Of a DNA stretch of 64,000 nt, positions 1-12,631 are shown piece by piece. A program made the translations under genes and the position numbers. The notes beneath the pieces were generated by a model. The model did not search any database, was not told the DNA's origin, and worked only from the letters and a program-made list of their open reading frames with translations. Position 1 is the first letter of the stretch, and each line of letters begins with the position of its first letter. This DNA comes from Siphonodentalium dalli (taxonomy: Eukaryota > Mollusca > Scaphopoda > Gadilida > Siphonodentaliidae): contig CP136065.1 in NCBI GenBank assembly GCA_032622095.1, forward strand, positions 214,438,151 to 214,502,150, written 5' to 3'.

Positions 1-470
1 TGGAAATGAATAGATGTACAATTGGCGAAAAAGTAAAAAAAATCGTATCAAATTTAGTGCCCACATATCTCTCACCCAAACGGCACCAATCTGGCGTATG
101 TAAACCACACGATTAGTGTAGATTAGATTTAGAGAAGATTATGTATCAATCTGATGAAATATGCTCTAACATATTGTTTATATATTGTAGTGTCCCTCTC
201 ACCCTCTATGGACCCCTGACTCGAACGACGCCACCTTTGACATCTGTAAGCCACAATTAGGCTCCCGATATCATGGAGATGATTATGTATAAGTTTGGTG
301 CTAATCGGCGACTAAATAAATTCGTATCAAATGTAGGGCCCACACTCCCATCTCATTCAAACGACACCAATTTGGCGTCTTGAACTCACACAATTAGAGT
401 CCATCTTGGAGAAAAATGTGTGTCAATATGGTGGAAATCGGCACTACACTTATTTTTAACAATATTGATG
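1..470. repeat. Degenerate ~150-160 bp tandem repeat
   Basis: Repeated units carry the same landmarks in order: a 'cgaacg(a)c(g)cacc' block, 'aaaccacac(g)attag', 'gagatgattatgtat', then 'cggcgactaaataaattcg'. About three diverged units are visible. The same family returns at 23800-24220 in the same orientation. No protein reading is supported. The array probably belongs to a non-autonomous mobile element whose ends I could not define. Confidence 0.6.
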
Positions 471-682
471 CGCATCTCCCCTTCCGTGCATTCCTGATTC
501 ATCAGTTAAAACAAATCTTAACGAAATTCACAGTAAAAGGATCAATTCGAATTCGATGGCGCGTGCTAATGTGTTGCCTAGTGACATGTCACATGTAGTT
601 GGCCATGTGTCATTTAGTTGACTACAGTACAACTTGCAAGTACAACTATTACATTGAACTATTCGAATGTTTTACTAATACA

Positions 683-1081
683 TTAACCCTTTACCCAACA
701 AACCGGCCAAAAACGGCCAAATAAAGCTGCAACAGCCTAAATTATCTTGGGTCTGTCTCAATAAAACCATACAAATATGGATATCATTGGAACCGGCTTA
801 TTGACCACATTGTGATGGTTACAGTCATGCCCTGTGCCAATGCACTCTCTTATATATGCGAGTCGACCATATGTCGCCTCGCATATATAAGAGAATGCAT
901 TGGCCTAAAAAAATCTTTTTTTAACACTTTTTACCATTTTTTCTTACATTCTTTAACAATTTTATAATTTTTAATGTGTTAAGCCAATGCATTCTCTTAT
1001 ATATGTGAGGCAACCTATGGTCGACTCACATATATAAGATAATGCATTGGCACAGGGCCGTTCTGTTGGGTAAAGGGTTAA
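683..1081. mobile_element. piggyBac-type MITE with TTAA target sites
   Basis: A 391-bp element (687-1077) is bounded by perfect 14-bp terminal inverted repeats CCCTTTACCCAACA / TGTTGGGTAAAGGG. The target duplication TTAA lies at 683-686 and 1078-1081. A TTAA target with CCCT-beginning termini is the signature of piggyBac transposons. Inside are two long hairpins (835-905 and 980-1052) built on 'gccaatgcattctcttata'. There is no transposase, so it is non-autonomous. Related copies lie at 33474, 35879, 38284 and 57040. Confidence 0.85.
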
Positions 1082-2930
1082 TTTGAGTTATAACTGTGAT
1101 AGCTTTGTTCCTTTATGTCTCAAAATAGGAGACCAGATTCGTATGTTTTAGATTGGTCAAAATTAGTATTACTCTTAGATGAAAAGCTCACTTAAATATA
1201 ATATACTTATATTGATGGAGTTAGTAGGTCTGTGGTTAATTAATTATGCAGTCGTGAATCAAAATTACATGTTACCCCCTTATAGATATACACATGCATT
1301 AAATTGGTTATTATTATGAGTGTTTGTATATTGATGAAATACGTGTAACATATTGAAGATTGAAATGCAGCAAGCAGTTGTCAACATTACATAGATCAAT
1401 TACCTAGAATTATCATCCTGAATAATTGTCATATTTTTATTTAATGAGCTTGTTAATGATGTGTAACCTCAATTTGACCAAATGTACACACAACTGCATG
1501 TGTTAAATGTTATTGTCCATCAATTGGGAATTGAACCAAGCCTTGTTTCCTAAAACAATGGTAAGTTGGATACACTAGCGGTTTCTATTGTGTCTTATTT
1601 GATTTCACTAGCATAGATTATAAATTAGTCATAATGACTAACTTTGTGACTAACGTGGTTAGTTAAAATGACTAATGTAGCTTACACTTTTGAGTAACCA
1701 ATCTTAGTCACTGCGACTAACTTATAAGTTAGTCATTGTGACTAATCGAAGTTAGTTGAATACTAGTAACGGACACACTTTTGACTACCCATTATTTCTC
1801 ATTTTGACTGTGTTTTTAGTGTGTAAAAACGCAAATTTACAGCTGTTCAGAGCCTTGATTTCAACACATGTGGGGTAGGTCAGTTATTGTCCGAATAATG
1901 AAACACCCGGTGTCCGGTGAGTTGCGTCGTTATTATATTTTGTTAGGGCGAATATCGATTATTGTTGAACACCAAAGCGAGTCCTCTATGTGCTATATTC
2001 TTCGAGATATCGGCCGTCCCAAGGAATTACAAATTATGTCCCACATGGTGTCATTGTGTGCCGCATCACATCCCATCCCGAAGGTGGCCACGTCCCATAT
2101 ATAGCGACTAAAAGGCACGGCATACTTACCCATTAGGCAGATCCATGGCAATAGCACTGACTTCAGAGCGAAGTGACAAAGTCCGATATCTATATGTAGC
2201 TGTAGCTGGTAAGGTGAATTCATTCTTCGTATAACGTAATGATAAAGGCGAAGCCAAAACCAACGTGACACGGATAATTAACAGTCTACGTGTCAGCCGG
2301 CACATGTATTTGTATGTATGTGATGCCGTATGCAATACGCTCCTTCTTAGTCTACTCTATTGGAAACGCTCCTGTTGCAACTCCAATATATAATATCTTC
2401 CATATCAAACATATATATCACATTGTGAAGATATATCTATATCTATAGAGTGAGTGAGAGAGATGCGAAACAGACTTAAACATCACAACTGACATCACAA
2501 AAAAGCCACATGGACGACAGCGCATGCGTAACTGATCAGCGTGAGACAACGCGCCTGTAGTGTTTTGTAGATTTCGGCTTGACATTCATACTTGTTTCTT
2601 ATGATATTTAGCATAAAAGTCGATACATGCACTGAAAGCGAGATTGTTTCTGCATGGTATACGTCAGCGGTAAGTTTGATCCACAGCATAGGGTGAGTAG
2701 ATTTCCAAAGACACTCCATGGCGAGCTATTCAATAGAGTGGCACCACACTAGTCATTCAAAAGATAGTGAAGAACGAAATATCGTTTACCAGAGATACTT
2801 CGCGGGATGAATTCAAACATTGGTACTATAGTGGTAATTGAGAAGATAGCGGAAATCGAAAAGACAGTTTTCCCGGGATAATCCATAGATGGTGGGTTAT
2901 CAAGTACCGTGACCATAGTGGTCATCGAGA
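1082..2930. other. Intergenic; no gene recognised
   Basis: I see no supportable gene here. A cluster of 'gactaa/ttagtc' motifs at 1615-1770 gives weak local inverted repeats. A short AT-rich tract with GAGA-like sequence lies near 2400-2465. The short ORFs on both strands overlap one another and lack coding character. Confidence 0.5.
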
Positions 2931-2932
2931 AT

Positions 2933-4150
2933 AAATAATACAAGAGGATCGGTGGAAACAAAGCACAGTATGTAGATCATCGACCCCTGTTTCCAGAAGT
3001 GTGAGTTAAATGCTACTTTGCTAGGACCACCGTACAAGGGCAGCGGCTATTCGCCATCGGATGGCAAATAGCGATTCCACCGATATACGCTATTTGCCAT
3101 CCGATGGCCACTTCCAGATATCCTGGGGGTATGACAAATAAGAAATCGACCAATTTTGAAGGAAATTTCGTATAGTTTGAGTATATAGTGGCAAAAGCTG
3201 TCGCTATATGCACATAATCACGATTCCTATCCGCCTTACCGAAAACTGGGCCAAGTTAGCCCTCGTGTGACCACCTACATATATCCTGGGGGGATGGGAA
3301 ATAAGAAATCGACCAATTTTGAAGGAAATTTCGTATAGTTTGAGTATTTAGTGGCCGAAGCTGTCACTATATGCCCACATAATCACCATTCCTACCCGTC
3401 TTACCGAAAACCCGGACCAGTTGACCCTCGGTTGACCACCTACATATATTCTCGGGGATGGCAAATAAGAATTCGACCAATTTTGAAGGAAATTTCGTAT
3501 AGTTTGAGTATATAGTGGCCACAGCTGTCGCTATATGCCCACTAAATACTCAAACTATACGAAATTTCCTTCAAAATTGGTGAAAAAGAAATTTATGGAG
3601 CCCATATTCAGAATGACCAATGGTGATGCCACAGTGTCATGGTCCCACAAACAAGGTACACTGCCTTGCTCACCGGAAGCTTATATTATGCTAATGATGA
3701 ACAGACAGTCTGCCGTCAGAGCAGTTTTAGCCAGTCAAAAATAAAAATAGTGTAAATAAAATTGCAGAGAATCCTGCCATCCCCCAGGATATATGTAGGT
3801 GGTCAACCGAGGGCCAACTGGGCCCAGTTTTCGGAAAGGCGGGTAGGAAAATCGTGATTATGTGGGCATATAGCGACAGCTTTTGCCACTAAATACTCAA
3901 ACTATACGAAACTTCCTTCAAAATTGGTCGATTTCTTATTTGCCATACCCCCAGGATATCTGGAAGTGGTCAACCTATAGAGTCAAATGGGCCAAATTAC
4001 CAGGAAGGCGGTAGGAATCATTAATATACGAGCATATCGTCATGATATGATATGTTTTCTTTTCTTTAAAATACCATCGGATGGAAAATAGCGCATATCG
4101 GTAGAATCGCTATTTGTCATCCGACGGCGAATAGACACTTCCCCGTACAA
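2933..4150. mobile_element. 1.1-kb fold-back element with internal repeats
   Basis: Long terminal inverted repeats face each other at about 3035-3106 and 4073-4150, both containing 'cgccatcggatggcaaatag' or close variants. Each end is itself palindromic. The interior holds about three direct copies (near 3118, 3287 and 3457) and two inverted copies (3533-3583 and 3782-3970) of a ~165-bp unit marked by 'gaaggaaatttcgtatagtt'. The left flank and end (2933-3076) recur at 32207-32357, which shows the family is dispersed. No transposase is seen. Confidence 0.7.
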
Positions 4151-4692
4151 CCATTGGCACGTAAACTATCCCATGTTACGTGTCCTCTTGGTTATATACA
4201 TGTATTATCGACGAACATTTTTTCGGAAGTCTCTCTTTGTTGGTTTGCCATGCGCACTGTGGATAGTTTCAGTTTGGTAGGGAGTATTTTAACAAACATT
4301 ATTTGCGAAAAGGTAACTTTTTCGCCGTTTCATGACTATTTGAACCATAATAAATGATGAAATCATCGGGTGATTAGACGGCATACCTTTTTCAGTAACT
4401 TACATTGGTCCTGAATTTTCTTAAAATCTGTAATATTGACATAATAGAAACGGCAAAAGTGTTCGTCGATTCTAATACCACCTAGCGTGTCATTATATAT
4501 GTAACGGTTAGAGAACAATTGATCCCATATAATGCAATCAACTGGAAATGTGCCATGGAGTGTGTTTTGACCACGACGCACAATCCGTGCACTGGCCGCG
4601 ATTGGACACAATAGTCGGGTAGCTACGCCCAACAACGTGATTAACATGAACTGATCGCCGTTGAATGTGATTACATGTAGATATGTCCGAAT
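4151..4692. other. Intergenic; no gene recognised
   Basis: Between the fold-back element and the LINE fragment I see no coding signal stronger than chance and no clear repeat. Confidence 0.4.
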
Positions 4693-5890
4693 AAACCTGA
4701 AAATTACAGAACAATCACACTTCTATGTCCAAACTGTTCAGGAGTATCATTTGCAATCGTATAAATAGTTTTCTTCAGATTAATAACCTTCAGTCCGAAG
4801 CTCAGGCGAGGTTTCGCAAAGAATATAGAACGATTAATCATATATTCTCCCTACATGCGCTCACCCAGATAATGAAGCTCAATAAGTAAAACGTATATTG
4901 CGCATTCATCGATTTTTCACAAGCATTTGATAGTGTTTGGCGAGAAGGCCTTTGAAGAAAACTTTTACATTTTGGCGTAAATGGAAAAATCGTGAATACT
5001 ATAAAGAGTATGTAACATAAAAATGTGCGTGATGACCGATGAGTCATCTGGGTTTTTCTCAAGTCTAATTGGCCTAAAACAAGGTGATTGTCTCTCACCG
5101 ATACTTTCGCCATGTACATCAACGATGTCGAGGAATACCTACAAAACTGTTACTGTAGGGGCATAGATATAAGCGAAATCAATGGCCATGAAACAGGGGT
5201 ATATATGAAGTTATTCCTATTAATATACGCAGATGATACAGCTCTAATTTCAGAAACCCATTCCGGTTTACAAAATGCCCTAAATCACTTCGCATCGTAC
5301 TGTGACACATGGAAGCTAAGCATCAATGCCTCCAAAACTAAATTCATGGTTCTTGGTAGAAAACCAAAACAAAGAAAATCAATGTCATTCAAAATAAACG
5401 GTAACGAAATTGAGATCGTGGATAGCTTCAAATACCTGGGCACGTGGTTTAGTAAAAATGGAACATTTTGCAGGGAACGAAACATGAGATGCAAATAAAG
5501 CTATGTACGCACTCATAAGTAAAGCCAGACAAAATAGCCTCTCTTATGACAGCGTTCTTGAAATTTATGAAAAAGCAATAACCCCCATAATGACATATGG
5601 AGCCGAAGTATGGGGTTTTGAAAACACCACCTGCCTAGAAAAGTTAGAAATTTGGTTCCTTAAATTTGCACTTAACCTGCGCAAAACCACAAATACATGT
5701 TTTGTTTATGGGGAGACGGGTATATGCCCAATTGCTCAAAAGTTACAATTGCGATGTCTAACATATTGGAATAAACTTATGAACATGCAGTGCAATAGAC
5801 TCCCACTTATATTCTATTATGCACTGTATAGCTATCACTGCACAAACAACTGGAGAAATGGTTGGATTGACTTTGGATTATAACAATGGG
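4693..5890 (+). pseudogene. Decayed non-LTR retrotransposon reverse transcriptase (LINE-A)
   Basis: Conceptual reading across frames gives the reverse transcriptase blocks in order: a PENYRTITLL motif near 4693; EAQARFRKEY followed by AFIDFSQAFDSVW (catalytic motif A, near 4800-4950); GLKQGDCLSPILFAMYIND (motif B, near 5070-5120, with a frame change); and LIYADDTALIS (catalytic motif C, near 5220). The thumb and C-terminal part (YGAEVWGFEN, YGETGICP) follow at 5503-5883 in another frame. Stops near 4885 and 4949, others before 5060, and at least two frame changes make it inactive. No endonuclease part is present, so it is 5'-truncated, and the C-terminus is cut off near the CCTGGGT repeat. 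Sister copy: 52184-54552. Confidence 0.88.
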
Positions 5891-5984
5891 ATAATCACTG
5901 AAATATTCCTTCGCAAGTCTTGGGAATTGGTGTGCTTTACCAAAACCAGGGAACGATTGTAACAACGGGATTGTGCTCTAATCA

Positions 5985-6865
5985 ATGGTATACCCATATA
6001 AAAATGTACCTGGGTAAATCCACCCAGGTTTTTTGGGCCGAAACCCAGGTAAAAATCTATCTACCAAGACATCCACCAACCATCAAGACCCCGCGAAACC
6101 TGGGTTTTACCATGATTTACCCACCTGAAACTGGATAAAAACCCTGGTATGGGTAAACCTGGGTGTAATTACCCAGGTGACCACACCCAGGTGTACCCTA
6201 CCTGGGTGTTTCCCACCCAGGTCTACCCTGGTGTTTCCTACCTGGGTGTTTCCCCACCCAGGTGTACCATGGTGTTATTTACCCAGGTGTACCCTGGTGT
6301 TTCCTACCTGGGTGTTTCCCATCCAGGTTACCTTGGTGTTATTCACCCAGGTGTACCCTGGTGTTTCCTACCTGGGTGTTTCCCACCCAGGTGTACCTTG
6401 GTGTTATTCACCCAGGTGTACCCTGGTGTTTCCTACCTGGGTGTTTCCCACCCAGGTGTACCTTGGTGTTATTCACCCAGGTGTACCCTGGTGTTTCCTA
6501 CCTGGGTGTTCCCCACCCAGGTGTACCTTGATGTTTCCAACCCAGGTATACCTTGGTGTTTTTTTTTTACGCCGGTGTACCTTGGTGTTTTCTTACCCAG
6601 GTGGATTTCCCATTGAGATGCACCTGGGTTAGAAAACCCCAAGGTACACCCAGGTAAGGAAACACCAAGGTACACCTGGGCAGGAAAACACCAAGGTACA
6701 CCTGGGTAAGAAAACACCAAGGTACACCTGGGTAAGAAAACACCAAGGTACACATGGGTAAGAAAACACCAAGGTACACCTGGGTAAGAAAACATCAAGG
6801 TACACATGGGTGGGAAACACCAAGGAACACCTGGGTGAATAACACCAAGGTACACCTGGGTGGGG
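5985..6865. repeat. CCTGGGT minisatellite forming a large inverted repeat
   Basis: The left half (about 6150-6600) repeats a ~65-bp unit containing CACCCAGGTGTACC and 'ctacctgggtgtttcc'. The right half (about 6620-6860) repeats a ~26-bp unit, 'aaggtacacctgggtaag', which is the reverse complement of the same core. The two halves can fold on each other around 6570-6625. The left border 'tacccatataaaaatgtacc' at about 5992-6011 recurs inverted at 20423-20442, next to a second CCTGGGT cluster. The long open frames on both strands come from repeat periodicity and are not genes. Confidence 0.85.
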
Positions 6866-6869
6866 ATAC

Positions 6870-8457
6870 CAAAGTGAAATGATGAGGATGGCAATGAAGT
6901 AGATTTTGATGGGATGCAGGGGTATTGTTATCAATGGAGTTGTTTTAGTATAATAGAACATTAAGGAAACTGATTGTGCAGCAATACAAGTTTATTCAAG
7001 GACAACAAACTAACTAAAGATAAAATACATGTATAGAAACACATGTAATATATAAATATATAAACTCATTAAACTGCATGGGTTAAAACTTACTGACAAC
7101 AAGAGTTGGGTTAAAATTTTGATTAAAAAACACTTGCAAAGTCCCTCTTCATACATGTATATGGTATGTTAGGCAAGTTACATGTACATGTAGTTGCAAT
7201 GTATACTAGTACCGGTATATGACATACCGGTGGACACAAAAATCATTATTTTAGTTCCAATGTCATTTACCAGAATACATGTACATGTTGTACCTTGCAA
7301 CTACATCTACAGTGAGGTAGTTTTGTCTCATTTAAACTTTCTAAATGGGTTTCTCCCTTTGAATGACATAAACTAATGTGAGTATACACATGAGCTGTGG
7401 TGTGAAATACACACCAAAATTTTATTTCTTAGTCTGAGGACATGTTTCCTGTCATTATCTTACTGCTTACAAATATAGATTTGTAATAATGTGCTGTAAT
7501 GCTCCAGAAATAGTCATATTTTGTCCTGGTTCATAAGAACATATTATTTCTTAGTGTTAGAAGGACATGTTGTCTGATATTATTTGACTCATAAACCCCC
7601 AAATGTACATGTAAACAGAACATTCGGGAAAGAGACACACCATCTTTATCCTGTTTTATATCAGTACTAAGTAGCAATATTGATCAGATAGCAAAATATG
7701 CTATAAATAGATTTCAGATGGTAGAGATTAAACAATCACATTAATTGCACCAACTCGAAACAGTTAACATACCCTGTAGAATACAGACTATGATCAAGGA
7801 GGGTGTCACACACACCCCCACCCCGCTTTGGTATGTGATATTCAAGCCATTTTCAGGTGGTATGCTATATACATGTACATACCCAATGTTATCTGGTACT
7901 AGGATTTCACACGGCAATATAACCGGCATTCACGATTCAGCAAAAAGGCTAGTATGCAGATAAAATAGCAGAAAATTATAAAAATTTTGAGTATTTTCCA
8001 GCTTAAACAGACCCCAAGTGATATATTTTTATCTAATTCAGTCTAATGGCTCTTGATATGTTGATGTTTTGGATACTATTTCAGCAAATGTGAGAAAAAG
8101 TGGCTTCTTTGGGGCATCAGCTTGTCTGAAAAATATATCAAGGTCCCCTAAATCCGATACTACATTTCAGAACAATCCAACCAGTGTCCCATGAAATGGT
8201 GGATAATAAACTATCATACCAAATTTGATTCAGATTTGATCACACAAACTAAAATTATGATGCGGAAACCAGAAATTAACACGATTCTAAGTCGAAAAAG
8301 GGCCATAACTCTCGCAAAAATGAGCGGAGCACACCTATATTCGAACTTGACCTGTATTTTGGTATGATAAACTTACATACCACATTTGGTTCAGATATGA
8401 TAACACAAACTGAAGTTATCATCCGGAAACCTACAATTTTCAAAGTTTAAATGTCTA
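6870..8457. other. Intergenic with ACATGTAC-type motifs
   Basis: AT-rich sequence with many short 'acatgtaca' palindromes (7140-7300 and 7600-7900). No ORF with recognisable protein character and no long repeat is seen. Confidence 0.4.
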
Positions 8458-8853
8458 TTAGGCGACACCAATTTTTAAGTCTGGTTTACGAACATGTGGG
8501 CTGATGTGGGGAGAAAAAAAGTAGATGCAGGAGGGGAAAAAAATAAAAATAAAAAAAATTGTCCCCCCCAATTTATATCAAGTAAATCTTGAAATTTTAC
8601 ATAAATTTTACAAAAATTGTGAAAAAAAATCTTTTCGAATGAAATTCTGAACCAAACAAGACATTTCTTGTCATGAAATACATGAAAATATGGATCTGCA
8701 AATGATCATAAGCAGAACCGGATGCGACAGCACATGAAAATCAGTACGCGTGTAAAAAAATTTGGGACAAAAAATAAACAAAAAAATTCATGAAATGGAA
8801 AAAAAGTTGTAGGAGGTGTTCGTAAACCGGACTTAAAAATTGGTGTCGCCTTA
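8458..8853. mobile_element. MITE with GGCGACACC termini and TTA duplication, copy 1
   Basis: A 390-bp element (8461-8850) has terminal inverted repeats of about 30 bp that begin GGCGACACCAATTTTTAAGT and end with the reverse complement. It is flanked by TTA on both sides (8458-8460 and 8851-8853). A 3-bp TTA/TAA duplication with GG...CC ends suggests PIF/Harbinger, which is an inference. A second, inverted copy is at 15811-16188. Non-coding. Confidence 0.8.
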
Positions 8854-8880
8854 TGTGTATATAACTCATATAGCTAACTA

Positions 8881-9825
8881 TTAAAGGTGCTCAATCAGAT
8901 TCGATGGTCCCCATATAATTAGATTCCAACAACAACATTTTTTTTAGAAATGCTGCTTCAGTAATATCAGAATCGATTAATTGCCCAAAAATACTGCTAA
9001 CCACTGTCAACTACATGTATAGTATAAAATCGCCTGATACGTTATATTTATCAACATGCTGTTCGACGAAGTTTGACCTTATTATCAACACAAAGCCTCT
9101 TCATTTTAGAGTTATCCATCTTCATCCGCAATTTGGTCTGAGACCGTCGGCTCGTCAAATTTTTCTGGGCCACTATTAAGTATCGATGGTGATAAATATT
9201 AAAATTTCAAAAATTTATATATCTAATAACTCTGAGCTTTGATACATGTAGGTGGGTCCCTCGACTTGATTAAAATATTTTTACCCCACCCCCCGGATTC
9301 CATATACATGTATATGTAAATAGCAAATGAGGGGCACTTAATCGGATTATGCATCTTTAAACTGTATTTGAATTTAAAGATGCATAATCTGATTAAGGGC
9401 CCCCTGAATTAATGCTCGCACATTACTCTTTATTTGGACTTGGGGGGTAAAAGATATTTGGTACGAGTCGAGGAACCCACCACCTATCAAAGCTCAGAGT
9501 TATTAGATATCAATTTTTGAAATATACTATTTTTCACGATCAAGAATTAATAGTGGCCCACGGTCTCGGACCAAATTTCAGATGAAGATGGATAACTCTA
9601 AAATCAAGAGGCTTTCTGTTGATAATAAGGCCAAATTTTGTAGAACAACATGTTGATAAATAACATATGTCAGGCAATTGTATACTTTAGTTGACAGTGG
9701 TTAGCATTATTTTAGGGCAATTAATCAATTCTGATAACGTAACTGAAGCAGCCTTTCTAAATACAAATGTATGATGTTGGAATCTGATTATATGGGTATC
9801 ATCGAACCGGATTGAGTACCTTTAA
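8881..9825. mobile_element. ~945-bp near-perfect palindrome (head-to-head DNA element dimer)
   Basis: The left arm begins 'ttaaaggtgctcaatcagat' and the right arm ends in its reverse complement. The arms match along roughly 450 bp each and meet around 9360, where 'gcatctttaaa' and its complement sit 9 bp apart. Shared landmarks include the 'gacgaa(g)tttg' and 'ccaaattt(c)agatgaagatgg' blocks. A single-arm version of the same family is at 54823-55264, so this locus looks like two copies fused head to head. No transposase is seen. Confidence 0.75.
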
Positions 9826-10433
9826 AATGAACTGTATCCAGTATAAACATGTTAAACCTGATAATTAATTAGAGCATGCAGTCCCTGTTGACATGCGGTA
9901 TCCGCTGGTAATCTTACCACAGTAATATGTGTTAACTGTGATAACCAAGTTAATTGTTTTTACCACAAAAATTCTGAATTCTATCTAGACATTTTGAAAC
10001 AATAAAAAAAAAATTCTGGTGTGATTACAATGTCAACTTTAAAACAAAATTCATATAAACATCGCATGAAAAATACAGCCTAACTGCAAATGTGAGGTGG
10101 ACCACATTCTGCGGCGGTATAACTGACTGCGGTTGATCGCATGAACACGACTGAATACTGCAGTAATACCCGAGTAATATAAGGCGAGTTGATTAATTAA
10201 AGCATAGCTGTAATTTTACATGTATGTTCTATACACTTTGTTGGGAAAGAGAATATAGCTGTGCGACAATGTTAATCCTGATGAGCTAAGTTAGAAATTT
10301 TTCAATCGAAACCTCATAAAAAAAAATTTAAATTCAGTTCTCAATTTTCGAACACTTCTAGGAAATTGTTCAAAAATATTGTTAAAAGATGCCCATTCGA
10401 TTTGACACTGAAAATATACCCTGTTCAAGTGTT
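9826..10433. other. Intergenic; partial Tc1-like MITE remnant at 10161-10210
   Basis: Mostly featureless AT-rich DNA. At 10161-10210 a short stretch beginning CAGTAATACCC and ending near 'agcatagctg' resembles the ends of the palindromic MITEs at 10967 and 12634. It is too degraded to bound. Confidence 0.35.
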
Positions 10434-10541
10434 CCTGCTAATGTGCTATGATGCGGTTGGGTCCTGCTTAATTGCTATGAATTGCACTACCCGCATCATA
10501 GCAATTCAGCAGGACCACCAGCATCATAGCATATTAGCAGG
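10434..10541. repeat. Short fold-back repeat (hairpin)
   Basis: An imperfect inverted repeat of about 108 bp. Both arms read CCTGCTAAT(G/A)TGCTATGATGC outward-in and continue through GTCCTGCT and AATTGCTATGA. It is likely a small MITE or its remnant. Flanking target duplication was not clear. Confidence 0.6.
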
Positions 10542-10964
10542 ACCACTTGGCCAGTGGTAAAATAGTTTGTTTTCCATACGGATATCTGTTTTCAAATAAT
10601 CATGTAATGATATCTAACATACATGTATATGATCCCATTTATAGGTTTTATTCATCACGGCCAGATAAACTTTGTATACAGACAGTTTTACCAAACTTAG
10701 AATTTTTATTAGGTACTTTCATTGTAGCTGTAATTACTAGTATTAAAAGAGTGCTCAATAAAGTTGTTTTATCATTTATGCTCATTTGGAATTTGGATGC
10801 TATTTAATTCTGTTTATCTATATAATTGGCTGCACTGCTAAATTTTGACTCATTTCAGTCATTTGATGTCAGTACATGTAGTTGTCCATCGAAATGGCGA
10901 ACACAACCAAAGACAAATTACAAGAGGAAAGACAACAAATACATTTGATGTGCACTAAAACAGA

Positions 10965-11133
10965 TACAGTAGTGCCCTAAGAAATCGACCCCTTAACCAC
11001 AGCAGAATTATGTGTAACTTTCAGGATTTAGTCGGATATATGGCTTGTTGCCATTCATCGGAAAGCTCTCCCCGAGTTTAATACCCGTAATTCTGCTGTG
11101 GTTAAGGAGTCGATTAATTAGAGCATTACTGTA
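10965..11133. mobile_element. Tc1/mariner-like MITE, copy 1
   Basis: A 165-bp element (10967-11131) begins CAGTAGTGCCC and ends GAGCATTACTG, flanked by TA on both sides. CAGT termini with TA duplication are typical of the Tc1/mariner superfamily. The arms share 'cagcagaatta' and 'gattaattaga' with the longer copy at 12634. Non-coding and partly deleted. Confidence 0.75.
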
Positions 11134-12631
11134 GTTACAAATGTATGTCTAGCCTCCTGTTGTGTCACTAATAAGATCCTTAATTCACATACGGTACACA
11201 TGTACATGTACATGTACTATATAGTACCCGTTCAAGCGTTTACAAGTGTCAGTCATCGAGAAACTGACCAAAAGTTTTGGTAGTATATAATATAGGCTAG
11301 CACTGCACTTGGGCTACATGTACATGTACTGTAAGTGATTATAATGTACTATTTTTATATTCTGCTGTGAAAGTGTTGCTGAATGAAATTTAAGTTTACC
11401 CCGATATTCTAAGTCCGCTCGACTAAGATGGGTTTTTTCTCGAAAACTGATATCTGAATATACATGACTTTTTGTACGTCTTCCACTGGTTGGTATTCCC
11501 TCTAAAATGACTAATTTTAACTGATTAGATTAGCCCTGCTATGGAAAACTCTAACTGTTATAGCCCGATGAGCGGTTTACTGCCAACAGCGGTGATGATA
11601 TGATGACCAGCGTTGTGCATGGCATATGTTGATCCAGGTAAGAATGCTACCATACATTCCAAACATTCATTAAATATCTTATTAATAGTAACCCAAACTA
11701 CACAAGAGACTAGTATAACTAAGATTGGGCTCGATTAATGATGTGACACTTTCAGTACTTCATTTACTAGTAGCCTGGTACTGGTGGGCCTGGCTACAGA
11801 TACTTGTTTGGCGTGTTTGAGGCCTGTGGCACAAGGGCAGCAGAATCAATTAAAATTTCTCTTATTGTAGTGTAGTACATGTACATGAATAGTACCGGTA
11901 GTACAGCACACAAAGAGGTATATAGTACCGGCACATGTACCTGTATTCTCTCTGTTTTCACACATGTTTTTTTTCAATTTAACAACATGAGTCTTTTATG
12001 ACACATACATGTACTAAAGTGAAAGTAGGCCTACATGTATATAATGTGCACCCAGTATACCGGTACATGTACTGATATATTACATTGCAATACAGTCCGA
12101 GTACAATGATATAGCAAAATTATGCATAGTAGAATAACAACCTTTTGTACAAACAGTCCTGACAATGATATACCGGGATATCATGGTGATAGTTCATACA
12201 TTTGGAATTACCGAATACCTGAGTTTGTGGATAGACCGCTTCATGCGATGTTTATGTGAATTTTTATTTTTAAGTCGGCATTGCGTACGGTAGTCCTATA
12301 AACCACACCAGAGAATAGCAATTGTCGGTCAGTGACCAACTTCTTATGTTTATGCAATCGATACAATCCGGTTCTGCTTTTGATGTCCAGTTCGATATTT
12401 GTGGTGTGTTCTTGTGCAAAAATATAATTCTAACTAATGCGCCAAAAATCAGGTTTATAAATTTATCCATTCTTGAGCAAGAGCAACTCGTAAAACTTGT
12501 ATGGTATAACATTCCAAACTGAGTATTTCTGCTATCAAACCATATGATAATAATGTTGAACCGGACATCGAAATCTGAACCGCATTTATGGATTGCAGCA
12601 CGTGATGTTGAATAAACAGTTATAGAGGATA
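11134..12631. other. Intergenic with ACATGTAC motifs
   Basis: Contains dense 'acatgtacatgtac' runs (11180-11220, 11310-11330 and 11875-11950). Short opposed ORFs at 12270-12522 have no recognisable domain. I see no gene. Confidence 0.4.

Noticed and set aside
6149-6961. Long ORFs rich in Pro-Gly-Val-Cys-Thr-Leu repeats on both strands
   Set aside because: Produced by the CCTGGGT minisatellite and open on both strands; no start context or splice sites.
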